NCBI GenBank assembly: GCA_017881315.1
Contig: JADGRB010000014.1
Span: forward strand, 1-40,415
From: Pseudomonadota bacterium
GTDB taxonomy: Bacteria > Myxococcota_A > Polyangia > Fen-1088
Direction: 5' to 3'
DNA length: 40,415 nt
The translations under genes and the position numbers were made by a program. The notes under the pieces were generated by a model, which worked only from the letters and a program-made list of their open reading frames with translations, was not told the DNA's origin and did not search any database. Below, one piece after another: positions 10,138 to 21,012 of the stretch (its first letter is position 1; each line of letters begins with the position of its first letter).

Positions 10138-10656
10138 ATGAACGTCATGGCGGAAGTTGGCGCCTGCTCCGTGGCCGAGGTGATGGGGACGGAGCTCTAC
10201 ACCCTCACGCCGGATACGGTCGTCGCGTCGGCGAAGCGCTTGGCCTTCGACAACGGGATCGATCATCTGCTGGTCCTCGACAACGGGACGCTCACCGGAA
10301 TCGTCTGCAAGGGCGATCTGCGCGCGGCGGCCCGCAACGCGCTGGTGGCGGACTGCATGAGCTCACCGGTGCTGTGCATCGGTCCCGACACCACGCTCGA
10401 AGAGGCCGCGCAGATCATGTTCGATCAGCAGGTGTCGTGCCTGCCGGTCGTGACCGGCGCCTTCCTGGTCGGCATCATCACGCGCGCCGCGCTGGCGACG
10501 GTCGGGATCGGACCTGCCAACGGGGCGGCTTGCGACGCGTGCGGCGCGGACCAGCCCCAGGACAAGGTTCGCCGTGACCCGCGCGCGGCCGGCATCCCGC
10601 TGTGCGCCTCCTGTTTCGGTCGGACCTCTCTGAACCCGTCCGGTCCCGCGGACTGA
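10138..10656 (+). CDS. CBS-domain pair protein with C-terminal CxxC...CxxC Zn-ribbon-like tail
   Basis: VAEVMGTELYTLTPDTVVASAKRLAFDNGIDHLLVLDNGTLTGIVCKGDL; second CBS VADCMSSPVLCIGPDTTLEEAAQIM; tail CDACGADQ...CASCFG. Strong SD gggaggagg. Confidence 0.9.
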   Translation: MNVMAEVGACSVAEVMGTELYTLTPDTVVASAKRLAFDNGIDHLLVLDNGTLTGIVCKGDLRAAARNALVADCMSSPVLCIGPDTTLEEAAQIMFDQQVSCLPVVTGAFLVGIITRAALATVGIGPANGAACDACGADQPQDKVRRDPRAAGIPLCASCFGRTSLNPSGPAD

Positions 10657-10684
10657 CCGCCGGGGCCTGGTATAAGTCGCCGGC

Positions 10685-12487
10685 ATGGGCGTCAGCCGGG
10701 CGCGCGGGAAGCTGGAGGCGGCGCTCGCGCATTTCGGGCTGGCGGCGTCGGTGCGGGGCGCACGCGCCGTCGACGTGGGCGCGTCGACGGGCGGCTTCAC
10801 CGAGGCCCTGCTGGAAAGCGGCGCGGCGACGGTGCTGGCGGTCGACGTGGGGCACGGGCAGCTCCACCCCTCGCTGCGCGCGGATGCCCGCGTCACCCTG
10901 CTGGAAGGGGTCGACTGGAAGCGCCTCCCGCTCGGGCAGGCCGAGGGGCCCTTCGACTTCTTCACCGTCGACGTGAGCTTCGTCGCCGCGCGCAACATGC
11001 TGCGCGGCCTGGCCTTCCGCCTGCGACCGGGCGCGTGCGGCGTGGTCCTGATCAAGCCGCAGTTCGAGCTGGCCGACCGGCAGGTCAAAGGAGGCGAGGT
11101 CCGCGATCCGAACCTCCGGCGGGCGGCGATCGAGAAGGTGCGGCTTCGTGCCGAGGCGCTCGGCTTCGCGATGGTCGCCGAGATCGACTCGCCGGTCGCG
11201 GGCGGCAGCGGGTCGATCGAAATCTTGGCGCACCTGACCTTCGCCGGACGGCCCGCCACGCTGCCCGCGCCGGGCGAGCGCCGCCGCGAGCTCAAGCCGG
11301 CGCGGCGCGCACGAGCCGCCGAGACCAAGGCTCTGCGGTGGTTCGCGATCGTGGCGCCCGGGCTCGAGGAGGTCGCGGCCCGGGAGATCGAATCGCTCCC
11401 CGAGGTCGCGGAGCTGCGCCGCGAGATGGGCGGCGTCGAATGGACCGGACCGCCCGCCAGCGGCTTCCGCGCGAACCTCTGGCTTCGGGTGGCGACGCGC
11501 GTGCTGGCCCGGGTCGGTGAGGTCGAGGCGCGCGAGTTCGGGAAGCTGCGCCGGCACGCCGCCGGTTTGCCCTGGACGGCCTTCGTTCCGCCCGGCGCGT
11601 CGATCGACGTTCGCGCCAGCGCGAGCCACTGCCGCCTCTACCACACGGGTGCGCTCGCCGAGACGACGGTGCTCGCGATCGGCGATGCGGTGGCGGGCGC
11701 GCACGGTGCGGACCCCGACACGGACGCCGACGTCACGATCTTGGTGCGCGGCACCGATGACCGATTCATGTTCAGCGCCGATGCCTCGGGCGAGCGCTTG
11801 CACCGGCGCGGCGCGCGCCTCGAGACCGGCGCGGCGCCGCTTCGCGAAACGCTGGCCGCCGGCCTCTTGGCGCTGGCGGGGTGGGATCCCGCGATGGCGC
11901 TCTGCGATCCCATGTGTGGCGCAGGGACCATCGTGATCGAGGCGGCGGCGCAGGCGCTCGATCGCGCGCCGGGAGCCGACCGGCATTTCGCGCTCGAAAA
12001 GTGGCCGCTCTTCTCGTCGGAGGCGCTGGCCGCCGCCACCGCGTCCTTGCGCGCCGAGGCGCGCGCGCGGGCCCGATCGGCGCTGGCGGCGCCGATCGTG
12101 GGCTCGGACCGCGACGCGCGCGCCGTCGAAAGTGCCCGCCACAACGCCGCCCGCGCCGGGCTCGACGCCCTCGTCACCCTCGCCTGCCGCGACGTCGGCG
12201 ACGCGCGCCCCCCCGCCGACTGGCAACCGGCCAGCGCGGCGGGCGCCGGGCTCGTGATCGCCAATCCGCCCTACGGACGTCGCCTCGGCGATCCGCGTGC
12301 CGCGGTCCGCGCCTACCGCGATCTGGGCCGCGCGCTCCGCGCCCATTTCCGCGGGTGGCGCGCGGCCGTCGTGATCCCGCAGCGCCTCGACGCCGCCGCG
12401 GCCGCGCTCCGACTCTCGATCGACGGGAAGCACCCCTTGCGCAACGGCGGCCTGCCGATCGCGTTGTGCACGGGCCGCATCGACTGA
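10685..12487 (+). CDS. Fused rRNA methyltransferase: TlyA-like FtsJ domain (no S4) plus THUMP/RlmL-like N2-G methyltransferase
   Basis: N-half: GKLEAALAHFGL, AVDVGASTGGFTEALLESGAATVLAVDVGHGQL, KPQFELADRQVKGGEVRDP. C-half: WFAIVAPGLEEVAAREI, CDPMCGAGTIVIEAAAQAL, VGSDRDARAVESARHNAARAG, VIANPPYGRRLGD. One uninterrupted 600-aa frame. Confidence 0.87.
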   Translation: MGVSRARGKLEAALAHFGLAASVRGARAVDVGASTGGFTEALLESGAATVLAVDVGHGQLHPSLRADARVTLLEGVDWKRLPLGQAEGPFDFFTVDVSFVAARNMLRGLAFRLRPGACGVVLIKPQFELADRQVKGGEVRDPNLRRAAIEKVRLRAEALGFAMVAEIDSPVAGGSGSIEILAHLTFAGRPATLPAPGERRRELKPARRARAAETKALRWFAIVAPGLEEVAAREIESLPEVAELRREMGGVEWTGPPASGFRANLWLRVATRVLARVGEVEAREFGKLRRHAAGLPWTAFVPPGASIDVRASASHCRLYHTGALAETTVLAIGDAVAGAHGADPDTDADVTILVRGTDDRFMFSADASGERLHRRGARLETGAAPLRETLAAGLLALAGWDPAMALCDPMCGAGTIVIEAAAQALDRAPGADRHFALEKWPLFSSEALAAATASLRAEARARARSALAAPIVGSDRDARAVESARHNAARAGLDALVTLACRDVGDARPPADWQPASAAGAGLVIANPPYGRRLGDPRAAVRAYRDLGRALRAHFRGWRAAVVIPQRLDAAAAALRLSIDGKHPLRNGGLPIALCTGRID

Positions 12488-12496
12488 GCGCTCAGT
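12483..12496. repeat. 14-bp perfect palindrome containing both convergent stop codons
   Basis: ACTGAGCGCTCAGT; TGA of the + gene at 12485-12487 and of the - gene at 12492-12494. Confidence 0.8.
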
Positions 12497-13451
12497 GGTG
12501 CCGCAGGCCGAGGCGGGTGGCGGTGCTCTCGAACAGTCGGTGGATCATCTGCGCGTAAACTCCCTCGCCGCTGCCGCGCACGCCGAAGCGTGAGTCGTAG
12601 AGCTGGCCGCCGCGGGTCTCGCGAATGCGGTGGAGCACCCGATCGGCCGCCAGCGGCAGCGCGACGCGAAGGCGCTCCTCGAACACGCTCTTGACCGACC
12701 CGGGCAGGCGCAGGAGGACGTAGCCGGCCGAGCGCGCGCCCGCGTCGCGGGCCGCGCCGAGGATCTTCGGAATGTCCTGGTCGTTGAGGCCGGGGATGAT
12801 CGGCGCGACGTTGACCCCTACCGAGATCCCCGCGCGGGCGAGGGTCTCGACCACGCGCAACCGTCGCGCGGGCGTCGCGACGAACGGCTCGATGGCGCGG
12901 GCGCGCGCGGGGTCCCAGAACGGGATGCTCACCGTCACGTGCGCGGCCGCCACCTCGGTGAGCGCCGACAGCAGGTCGACGTCCCGCTCGACCAGCGCCG
13001 ACTTGGTGATGATCGCGGCCGGGTTCGCGCGCTCCACGCAGACCTCCAGGCAGCCGCGGGTCAACCGATACGACGCCTCGAGCGGCTGGTAGCAGTCGGT
13101 CACGCCGCTGAACACGACCGTCTCCCCGCGCCAGCTCTTCTTGGCGAAGGCCGCGCGCAACAGGGCGGGCGCTTCCGGTTTGATCACGATCTTTCGATCG
13201 AAGTCGGTGCCGGCGCCCAGGCTCAGGTACTCGTGCGACGGGCGGGCGTAGCAGTAGGCGCAGGCGTGAAAGCAACCACGGTAGGGGTTCACGCTCCAGG
13301 TGAACCCGACGTCCGGGCTGTCGTTCTTCGCCAGGATGCTGCGGCTGTGATCGACGAACACCTCCAGGCGGACCTCCGGCGCCCCTTCGAGGTATTCCAC
13401 CTCCGTGGTCGCCCAGGGATTCGGGGGGTTCGAGATCGGAACCGGACGCAC
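12492..13451 (-). CDS. PA0069/Rv2578c-family (SplB-like) radical SAM protein
   Basis: WSVNPYRGCFHACAYCYARPSHEYLSLGAGTDFDRKIVIK (CxxxCxYC); GVTDCYQPLE; RGCLEVC. GTG start. Confidence 0.9.
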   Translation of the reverse strand: MRPVPISNPPNPWATTEVEYLEGAPEVRLEVFVDHSRSILAKNDSPDVGFTWSVNPYRGCFHACAYCYARPSHEYLSLGAGTDFDRKIVIKPEAPALLRAAFAKKSWRGETVVFSGVTDCYQPLEASYRLTRGCLEVCVERANPAAIITKSALVERDVDLLSALTEVAAAHVTVSIPFWDPARARAIEPFVATPARRLRVVETLARAGISVGVNVAPIIPGLNDQDIPKILGAARDAGARSAGYVLLRLPGSVKSVFEERLRVALPLAADRVLHRIRETRGGQLYDSRFGVRGSGEGVYAQMIHRLFESTATRLGLRHH

Positions 13452-13571
13452 CCCGTCTTCTATCGCTGCACAGATGTTCAGTCAAGGCGCGGGGTCCCGC
13501 CCCGGGCGCAGCTTTCGCCGATCGCGTCTAGCCGACCCGCCATCGATCAAGTAGTGTCGCGCCGCATCGTC

Positions 13572-14780
13572 ATGGCCGGCCCCCCCGACAAGTCCGCGGC
13601 TCGATTCGCGCGCCTGGCCGCGCTCCCGCCCTACGTGCTCGCCGCCGTCGACGAGCTCAAATCGCGGCTGCGCGCCCAGGGGCACGACGTGTTCGACTTC
13701 GGTCTCGGCAACCCCGACGGCCCCAGCCCGCGGGCCGCCATCGAGCGCCTCACCGCCGAGGTGCAGCGCCCCGGCAACCAGCGCTACATGCCCTCGCGCG
13801 GTTTGCCCGAGGTACGCGGCGCGATCTGTGACTGGTACGGCAGGCACTACGGGCAGACGTTCGATCCCGAGAGCGAAGCGGTCGTCACGCTGGGCGCGAA
13901 GGAGGGGCTGGCGCATCTGCTGCTCGCGATCGTGGGCCCCGGCGACTGCGTACTGTCACCCGATCCCTGCTATCCGATCCACCGCTTTGGCGTGATCCTC
14001 GCGGGCGGCGAGCCGGTGCCAGTCGCGACCGGACCCGGGCTCGACGCCTACGCGGAGATCGAAGCGGCCCTCCGCCGCTCGCCGCGCAAGCCCAAGGGCC
14101 TCATCATCAACTTCCCGCACAACCCGACCAGCGCGATCGTCGATCTGTCGTTCTTCGAGAAGGTGGTGGCGCTCGCGCGCCTGCACTCGCTGTGGGTGAT
14201 CTCCGATCTCGCCTACGCCGATCTGGTTCACGACGGGCGCCCCGCGCCGAGCATCTTTCAGGTGCCGGGGGCGCGCGATCTGGCGGTCGAGTTCTTCACC
14301 GTCTCGAAGAGCTATTCGATGCCGGGGTGGCGGGTCGGCTTCTGCGTCGGCAGCCGGGCGCTGGTCGGCGCGCTGGCCACCATCAAGGGCTACCTCGATT
14401 ACGGGATCTTCGGGCCGGTGCAGCTGGCGGCGGCGACGGCGCTGTCGCCCGCCTGCGACGGCGACGTGGCCGGCAACCGCGCGCTCTACAAACATCGGGC
14501 GGCGCTGCTCTGTGGCGAGCTCGGCGCCGCCGGTTGGTCGGTGCCCCTGCCAGCCGCGTCGATGTTCGTCTGGGCGCCGCTGCCCGCCGGGGCTGCCGCG
14601 GGCGGCGCGGTGCGCTTCGCAGCCGAGCTGCTGGAACGGGCGCGGGTGGCCGTCTCCCCCGGCGTCGGCTTCGGTCCGGGGGGCGAGGGCTACGTCCGAT
14701 TTGCGCTGGTCGAGAGCGACGAGCGCGCCCGAAAGGCCTGCGCCGCGATCGGGGCTTATTTGGCCTCTGGCGTGCATTGA
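13572..14780 (+). CDS. Class I/II aminotransferase, AlaC (alanine transaminase)-like
   Basis: RFARLAALPPYVLAAVDELKSRLRAQGHDVFDFGLGNPDGPSP; FPHNPTSAIV; PLP-Lys motif FTVSKSYSMPGWRVGFCVG. Confidence 0.88.
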   Translation: MAGPPDKSAARFARLAALPPYVLAAVDELKSRLRAQGHDVFDFGLGNPDGPSPRAAIERLTAEVQRPGNQRYMPSRGLPEVRGAICDWYGRHYGQTFDPESEAVVTLGAKEGLAHLLLAIVGPGDCVLSPDPCYPIHRFGVILAGGEPVPVATGPGLDAYAEIEAALRRSPRKPKGLIINFPHNPTSAIVDLSFFEKVVALARLHSLWVISDLAYADLVHDGRPAPSIFQVPGARDLAVEFFTVSKSYSMPGWRVGFCVGSRALVGALATIKGYLDYGIFGPVQLAAATALSPACDGDVAGNRALYKHRAALLCGELGAAGWSVPLPAASMFVWAPLPAGAAAGGAVRFAAELLERARVAVSPGVGFGPGGEGYVRFALVESDERARKACAAIGAYLASGVH

Positions 14781-14805
14781 CAAAGGTCTGAGGCTCAAGT
14801 AAAAA
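14777..14805 (+). promoter_or_regulatory. Sigma70-type promoter for rplM-rpsI
   Basis: TTGACA (14777-14782), 17-nt spacer, TAAAAA (14800-14805); overlaps the aminotransferase TGA (14778-14780). Confidence 0.6.
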
Positions 14806-14814
14806 CCCCGCTCC

Positions 14815-15303
14815 ATGCCCGCAGCAGCCGTTCACAATCGCCCGACTTTTCAGGCCAAAGGGGGGTTCCCCCACGGCTGGCACGTGGCCGACGTCGAGGG
14901 ACAGACCCTGGGACGCGCGGCGACCAAGATCGCCGACATCCTGCGGGGTAAGCACAAGCCGACCTACACGGCCCACGAGGACGCGGGCGATTTCGTGGTC
15001 GTCATCAACGCCGGCAAGGTTCACCTCTCGGGCAAGAAGTGGTCGGGCAAGCTCTACCGAGACCACTCGCTGTTCCCGGGCGGGTTGCGCACGCAGACCG
15101 CCGAGCAACTGGTCAAGCGCCACCCGGCCGATCTGATCAAGCGCGCCGTCTGGGGCATGCTCCCCAAGGGGCCGCTCGGCCGCCGCATCTACAAGAAGCT
15201 CAAGGTCTACGCCGGCGCGGAGCATCCGCACGCGGCGCAGGAGCCGAAGCCGATCAAATTCCCGCCCCGAGCCGTAGCCAAAGGAAGCGTACCCAATGCC
15301 TGA
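14815..15303 (+). CDS. rplM: 50S ribosomal protein L13
   Basis: [102 protein letters not shown]. Confidence 0.98.
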   Translation: MPAAAVHNRPTFQAKGGFPHGWHVADVEGQTLGRAATKIADILRGKHKPTYTAHEDAGDFVVVINAGKVHLSGKKWSGKLYRDHSLFPGGLRTQTAEQLVKRHPADLIKRAVWGMLPKGPLGRRIYKKLKVYAGAEHPHAAQEPKPIKFPPRAVAKGSVPNA

Positions 15304-15694
15304 CGTCGCCAAAGCCACCTACGCCACCGGGCGACGCAAGCACGCTGTCGCGCGGGTCTGGTTGCAGCCGGGAACCGGCAAGATCGCCATTAACAAGCGC
15401 TCGCTGGAAGACTATTTTGGTCGCGAGACCTCGCGCATGGTGTTCCGTCAGGCGCTCGAGCTGACCGAGACCTCGGGGCAGTACGACGTGTTCGTCAACG
15501 TCAGCGGCGGCGGGCTGTCCGGACAGGCGGACGCGATCCGCCATGGCATCTCGCGCAGTCTCATCAAGATCGACCCCGCCTTCCGCGGCGCCCTCAAGAA
15601 GGCCGGCTACCTGACGCGCGACGCGCGCGCCAAAGAGCGCAAGAAGTACGGCCAGCGCGGCGCCCGCGCCCGCTTCCAGTTCAGCAAGCGGTAA
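15296..15694 (+). CDS. rpsI: 30S ribosomal protein S9
   Basis: [59 protein letters not shown]-term [11 protein letters not shown]. Overlaps rplM by 8 bp. Confidence 0.98.
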   Translation: MPDVAKATYATGRRKHAVARVWLQPGTGKIAINKRSLEDYFGRETSRMVFRQALELTETSGQYDVFVNVSGGGLSGQADAIRHGISRSLIKIDPAFRGALKKAGYLTRDARAKERKKYGQRGARARFQFSKR

Positions 15695-15709
15695 GACCGC
15701 GAGGACTAT

Positions 15710-15732
15710 CCCGGCGGGCTACGCTCGCCGGG
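15710..15732 (+). terminator. Strong GC hairpin after rpsI (10-bp stem including one G-T)
   Basis: cccggcgggc-tac-gctcgccggg, 15 bp downstream of the rpsI stop; no T tract, so termination is uncertain. Confidence 0.4.
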
Positions 15733-15746
15733 GCGTTCGATCTACG

Positions 15747-17167
<1,421 letters not shown>

Positions 17168-17171
<4 letters not shown>

Positions 17172-18196
17172 GTACGCTCGTCCTCACCGATCCCAAGTTT
17201 CTCGACCACGATCCCGGTCCCGGTCACGTCGAGTCGCCGGCGCGCCTCGACGCGATCATGGCGGAGCTCGGCCGCGCGCCCCTGGCCGGCGTCACCATCG
17301 AGACGCCGCGCCCGGCGAGCGACGCCGAGATCGAAGCGGTCCACAGCCCCCGTTACCGAGCCAGGCTGGCCAGCCTCGAGGGGCAGTACGACGAGCTCGA
17401 TCCAGATACCGCCGTGTCGCCGGGAAGCTGGGAGGCGGCCAGGCTGGCCGCAGGCGCCGCCGTCGGTGCGGCCCTCGCGGTGATGAAGGGAGACGCCGAC
17501 AACGCCTTCGCGCTGGTGCGGCCGCCTGGCCACCACGCCCGACCCAACCGCGCGATGGGCTTCTGCCTGCTCAACAACGCCGCGATCGCCGCCGAGGCCG
17601 CCCGCCGAGCCGGCGCCGAGCGCGTGCTGATCCTCGACTGGGACGTCCACCACGGCAACGGGACGCAGGAGATCTTCGAGGCACGCGAAGACATCCTCTA
17701 CATGTCCGTCCATCAATACCCGTTCTACCCGGGGACCGGCGCGGCGGCCGAGGTCGGCGTCGGCGCGGGCCGCGGCGCGACCGTGAACTGTGCGCTCCCG
17801 GGTGGACAGGCCGACGCCGACTACGGCGTGGTGTTCCACGATCTCTTTCTGCCGGTGGGCCGCACGTTCGCGCCCGACCTGATCATCGTATCGGCCGGTT
17901 TTGACGCCCACGCGCGCGATCCGCTGGCCGAGATGCGCGTCACCGAGCGTGGGTTCGCCGCGATGGGCTCGGCGGTCCGGGAGCTGGCCGCCGGCACCTG
18001 CGGCGGAAAGCTGGTGCTGCTCCTCGAGGGTGGCTACGACCTGGGGGCGCTGGCCAGCTCCGTGCACGCGACGCTCGAGGCGCTCACCGGACGTCACGAA
18101 GATTTTCCAAAGGGGGCGGGGACGGCGGCGATCGATGCGGTGCTGACGACGCGCGCGGCTCTCCGGTCGGCTGGCCGGATCGTCTCGCCGACATGA
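17168..18196 (+). CDS. Histone deacetylase family (AcuC/APAH-like) protein
   Basis: ALVRPPGHHARPNRAMGFCLLNNAAIAA; VLILDWDVHHGNGTQEIF; IIVSAGFDAHARDPLAEM; LLEGGYDLGAL. ATG overlaps upstream stop. Confidence 0.94.
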
Positions 18197-19782
18197 AGGC
18201 GGTCGGCTGGCCCTGGTGGACCTTCGACTCGGGGGCCGCCGTGGGGGCCCTCTTCGCCCGGGGGTTCGCGCTGATTTCGCTCTGCGCTTGGCTGTCGCTG
18301 GGCGCGCAGGTCCAGGTCCTGATCGGCAGCCGCGGCCTCCTGCCGCTCGGCGAATTCATGCGCGCGGTCCAGGCGGAGCCCGGCGTCTCGATCTTCCAGC
18401 TGCCGACGATCTTCTGGTGGCTCCACGGCGACACCGCGCTCACCGTCGGCGTCGTCTTGGGCGCGGCGCTGTCGATCGCCGCACTCGCCGGTTTCCGTCC
18501 GCGGCTCTGCTTCGCCGTTTCGACGGCGCTTTACCTCTCTTTTGCCGTCGTGGGCCGCGATTTTCTCTCGTTCCAGTGGGACAACCTGCTGCTCGAAAGC
18601 GGCCTTCTGGCGGTGCTTCTCCCGACCAGGGCGCCGTCGCCGACCGTCCATTTCCTGTTCCGACTGCTGCTCTTCAAGCTCTACTTCGAGTCCGGCGTCG
18701 CCAAGTGGCAGTCGCCGATCGACGACTGGCGCGACGGCAGCGCCATGACCATCTACTACCAGACGGCGCCGTTGCCGACCTGGCTCGCCTTCTACGCGCA
18801 CCACCTCCCGATCTGGTGGCATCATTTCGAAAGCCGGGCGACGCTGGTGCTCGAGCTGGTGGTCCCCTTTGCGATCTTCGGGCCCCGCCGGGCGCGTCTC
18901 GCCGCCGCGATCCTGTTTACCGGCTTCCAGATCGCCAACGCGGCTACCGCCAACTACGGATTCTTTTGCTACCTGGCGGCGGCCCTCAGCCTGTTCCTGC
19001 TCGACGATGCCGATCTGGAACGGGCGCGTGCCCGTCTGGGGCCGCTCGTTCCAGCGGCCCTCGCCCGCATCGCCGACCGCTGGCGATCCGCCCTGGCCTG
19101 GGCCACCCCCTCCGCCGGCGGGGGCGCTGCGCGCGCGGGCGCCGGGCAGCCAGGGTCGGGACGCGCGGCCAGGTGGCATCCCTGGTTGGGCCGCGCGGGC
19201 GCCTCGCTGTTCATCGCCGTCTCGCTCATCGGTGGGCTCTACAATTTCACCGAGCCCGGGCGGCTGTTGACGCTCGCGGGCCCGATCTTCGAGCTCAATG
19301 AACATTTTCGGTTGGTGAACAGCTACCACCTGTTCGCGGCGGTGACCCGCGAGCGGATCGAGCCGGAGCTGCAGACGCTGGCCGAGGGAGCGCCGGTCGG
19401 CCACCCGGAGAACGGCCGGGACGACGACGGCCCCTGGACCGCCCAGGATCTGTGGCACAAGGCCGGCGACCCGCGACGCGCGCCCGATTTCGTGGCGCCG
19501 CACCAGCCGCGCGTCGATTTTCAGCTCTGGTTCTACGGCCTGGGTTTTCGCCGGCGCGAACCGGCTTACGTTTCGGCGCTGGTGGGCAGAATGTGCGAGG
19601 ATCCCGCCGCCGTGCAATCTCTCTTCCGCAACCCGCTGCCGTCCCACCCCTCGGCCGTACGCATCGTCTACTGGCAGTACGACTTCGCGACGCCGGCCGA
19701 AAGACGGGCCACCGGCGCCTGGTGGCGGCGCGCCCGCGTCGCCGAGAGTCGCGCGATCCCCTGTCGAGAGCCGATCCTTTGA
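18193..19782 (+). CDS. Lipase maturation factor family membrane protein
   Basis: IGSRGLLPLGEFM; FLSFQWDNLLLESGLLAVLLP; LLLFKLYFESGVAKWQS; PLPTWLAFYAHHLPIWWHHFE; LVNSYHLFAAVTRERIE. Confidence 0.9.
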   Translation: MKAVGWPWWTFDSGAAVGALFARGFALISLCAWLSLGAQVQVLIGSRGLLPLGEFMRAVQAEPGVSIFQLPTIFWWLHGDTALTVGVVLGAALSIAALAGFRPRLCFAVSTALYLSFAVVGRDFLSFQWDNLLLESGLLAVLLPTRAPSPTVHFLFRLLLFKLYFESGVAKWQSPIDDWRDGSAMTIYYQTAPLPTWLAFYAHHLPIWWHHFESRATLVLELVVPFAIFGPRRARLAAAILFTGFQIANAATANYGFFCYLAAALSLFLLDDADLERARARLGPLVPAALARIADRWRSALAWATPSAGGGAARAGAGQPGSGRAARWHPWLGRAGASLFIAVSLIGGLYNFTEPGRLLTLAGPIFELNEHFRLVNSYHLFAAVTRERIEPELQTLAEGAPVGHPENGRDDDGPWTAQDLWHKAGDPRRAPDFVAPHQPRVDFQLWFYGLGFRRREPAYVSALVGRMCEDPAAVQSLFRNPLPSHPSAVRIVYWQYDFATPAERRATGAWWRRARVAESRAIPCREPIL

Positions 19783-21008
19783 GCGCAGCCCCCACGCCGC
19801 CGCCCACCGGCAAGGGGCTTCGCCGCGCCTCGCTGGGCACGCTGTTCCTGACGGTCTTTCTGGATCTGCTCGGCTTCGGACTGGTGATCCCGTTCCTGCC
19901 GGGGATCGCGCGGCGGCTCGGCGCCGGCGACTTCATGGCCACGCTGCCGGGGGCGGTCTTCTCGGTGATGCAGTTCCTCTTCATCCCGATCTGGGGCCGT
20001 CTCTCCGACCGGGTGGGAAGACGACCGGTGCTGCTCTGGAGCATCGCCGCCTCGGCCACCGGCATGACGCTGCTGGGCCTGGCGCCCTCGCTGCTGCTGC
20101 TGTTCGCCGCGCGGATCTGGAGCGGCGTCGCGACGGCCAACATCGCGGTCGCGCAAGCCTATATCGCCGACGTGACGCCGCCCGAGCAGCGCTCGCGGGG
20201 GATGGCGATCATCGGCATCGCCTTCGGGCTGGGATTCATCCTCGGCCCCTTCATCGGCGGCGAGCTGTCGCGGTTCCACGTCTTCGGTCGGGAGGGAATG
20301 TTGCCCCCGTTCGTGGCGGCGGGCCTGTCGACGATCAACTTTTTTCTCGCCCTGCGCACCTTGCCGGAGTCGCTGCCCCTCGAAGCGCGCGGCCGCTCGG
20401 TGCGCAAGGCCTCCCCCATCGATCTGGGCGCGTTTCGAGCCGCGGTGGCCGTCCCCGGGGTCGGGGCGGCGGTCGCCATCAACTTCATCTTCTATCTCTG
20501 GTTCTCCGGCATGGAGCAGACCTTCCGGCTGTTCACGGCGGACGGCTTTGGAATGTCCGACGCCGGAACGGGGCGGGTCTTTGGGCTGGTGGGGCTGGTG
20601 AGCGCGGTCGTACAGGGCGGCCTGGTCTCACGTCTGGTGCCGCGGTTCGGCGAAGCGCGTCTCATCCGAGGCGGCCTCTGGATAACCGCCGCGGCCTTCG
20701 CGTTGCTCGGCGTCTCGCCGCTGTTCGGGGCGTGGGGAAAGGCGGCGCTGCTCACCGCGTCCGCGCTCATCGCCTGTGGCAGCGGCCTCACCTCACCGAC
20801 GCTGCCGGCGTTCGCCTCGCGCCGCGCCAGCGCGACCACGCAGGGTCTCACCCTGGGGACGCTGCAGTCGGCGTCGGCGCTGGCCCGCGCGCTCGGACCG
20901 ATCCTGGGCGGCGCGCTCTACGCCGGGATCGATCCCCGCGCGCCCTATCTGGTCGGCGCGGTCGGCCTCCTCGGCGCCGCGCTGCTGGCCGCCGCCCGCC
21001 TGCCGTGA
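19779..21008 (+). CDS. MFS transporter (TetA-like), probable TTG start
   Basis: FLTVFLDLLGFGLVIPFLPGIARRLGA; IWGRLSDRVGRRPVLLWS; TTG 19779-19781 overlaps upstream TGA 19780-19782; many TM segments. Confidence 0.9.
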   Translation: MSAAPTPPPTGKGLRRASLGTLFLTVFLDLLGFGLVIPFLPGIARRLGAGDFMATLPGAVFSVMQFLFIPIWGRLSDRVGRRPVLLWSIAASATGMTLLGLAPSLLLLFAARIWSGVATANIAVAQAYIADVTPPEQRSRGMAIIGIAFGLGFILGPFIGGELSRFHVFGREGMLPPFVAAGLSTINFFLALRTLPESLPLEARGRSVRKASPIDLGAFRAAVAVPGVGAAVAINFIFYLWFSGMEQTFRLFTADGFGMSDAGTGRVFGLVGLVSAVVQGGLVSRLVPRFGEARLIRGGLWITAAAFALLGVSPLFGAWGKAALLTASALIACGSGLTSPTLPAFASRRASATTQGLTLGTLQSASALARALGPILGGALYAGIDPRAPYLVGAVGLLGAALLAAARLP

Positions 21009-21012
21009 CGGT

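Noticed and set aside
12630-13571. Upstream extension of the aminotransferase ORF
   Set aside because: Antisense to the radical SAM gene; aminotransferase homology begins at ATG 13572.
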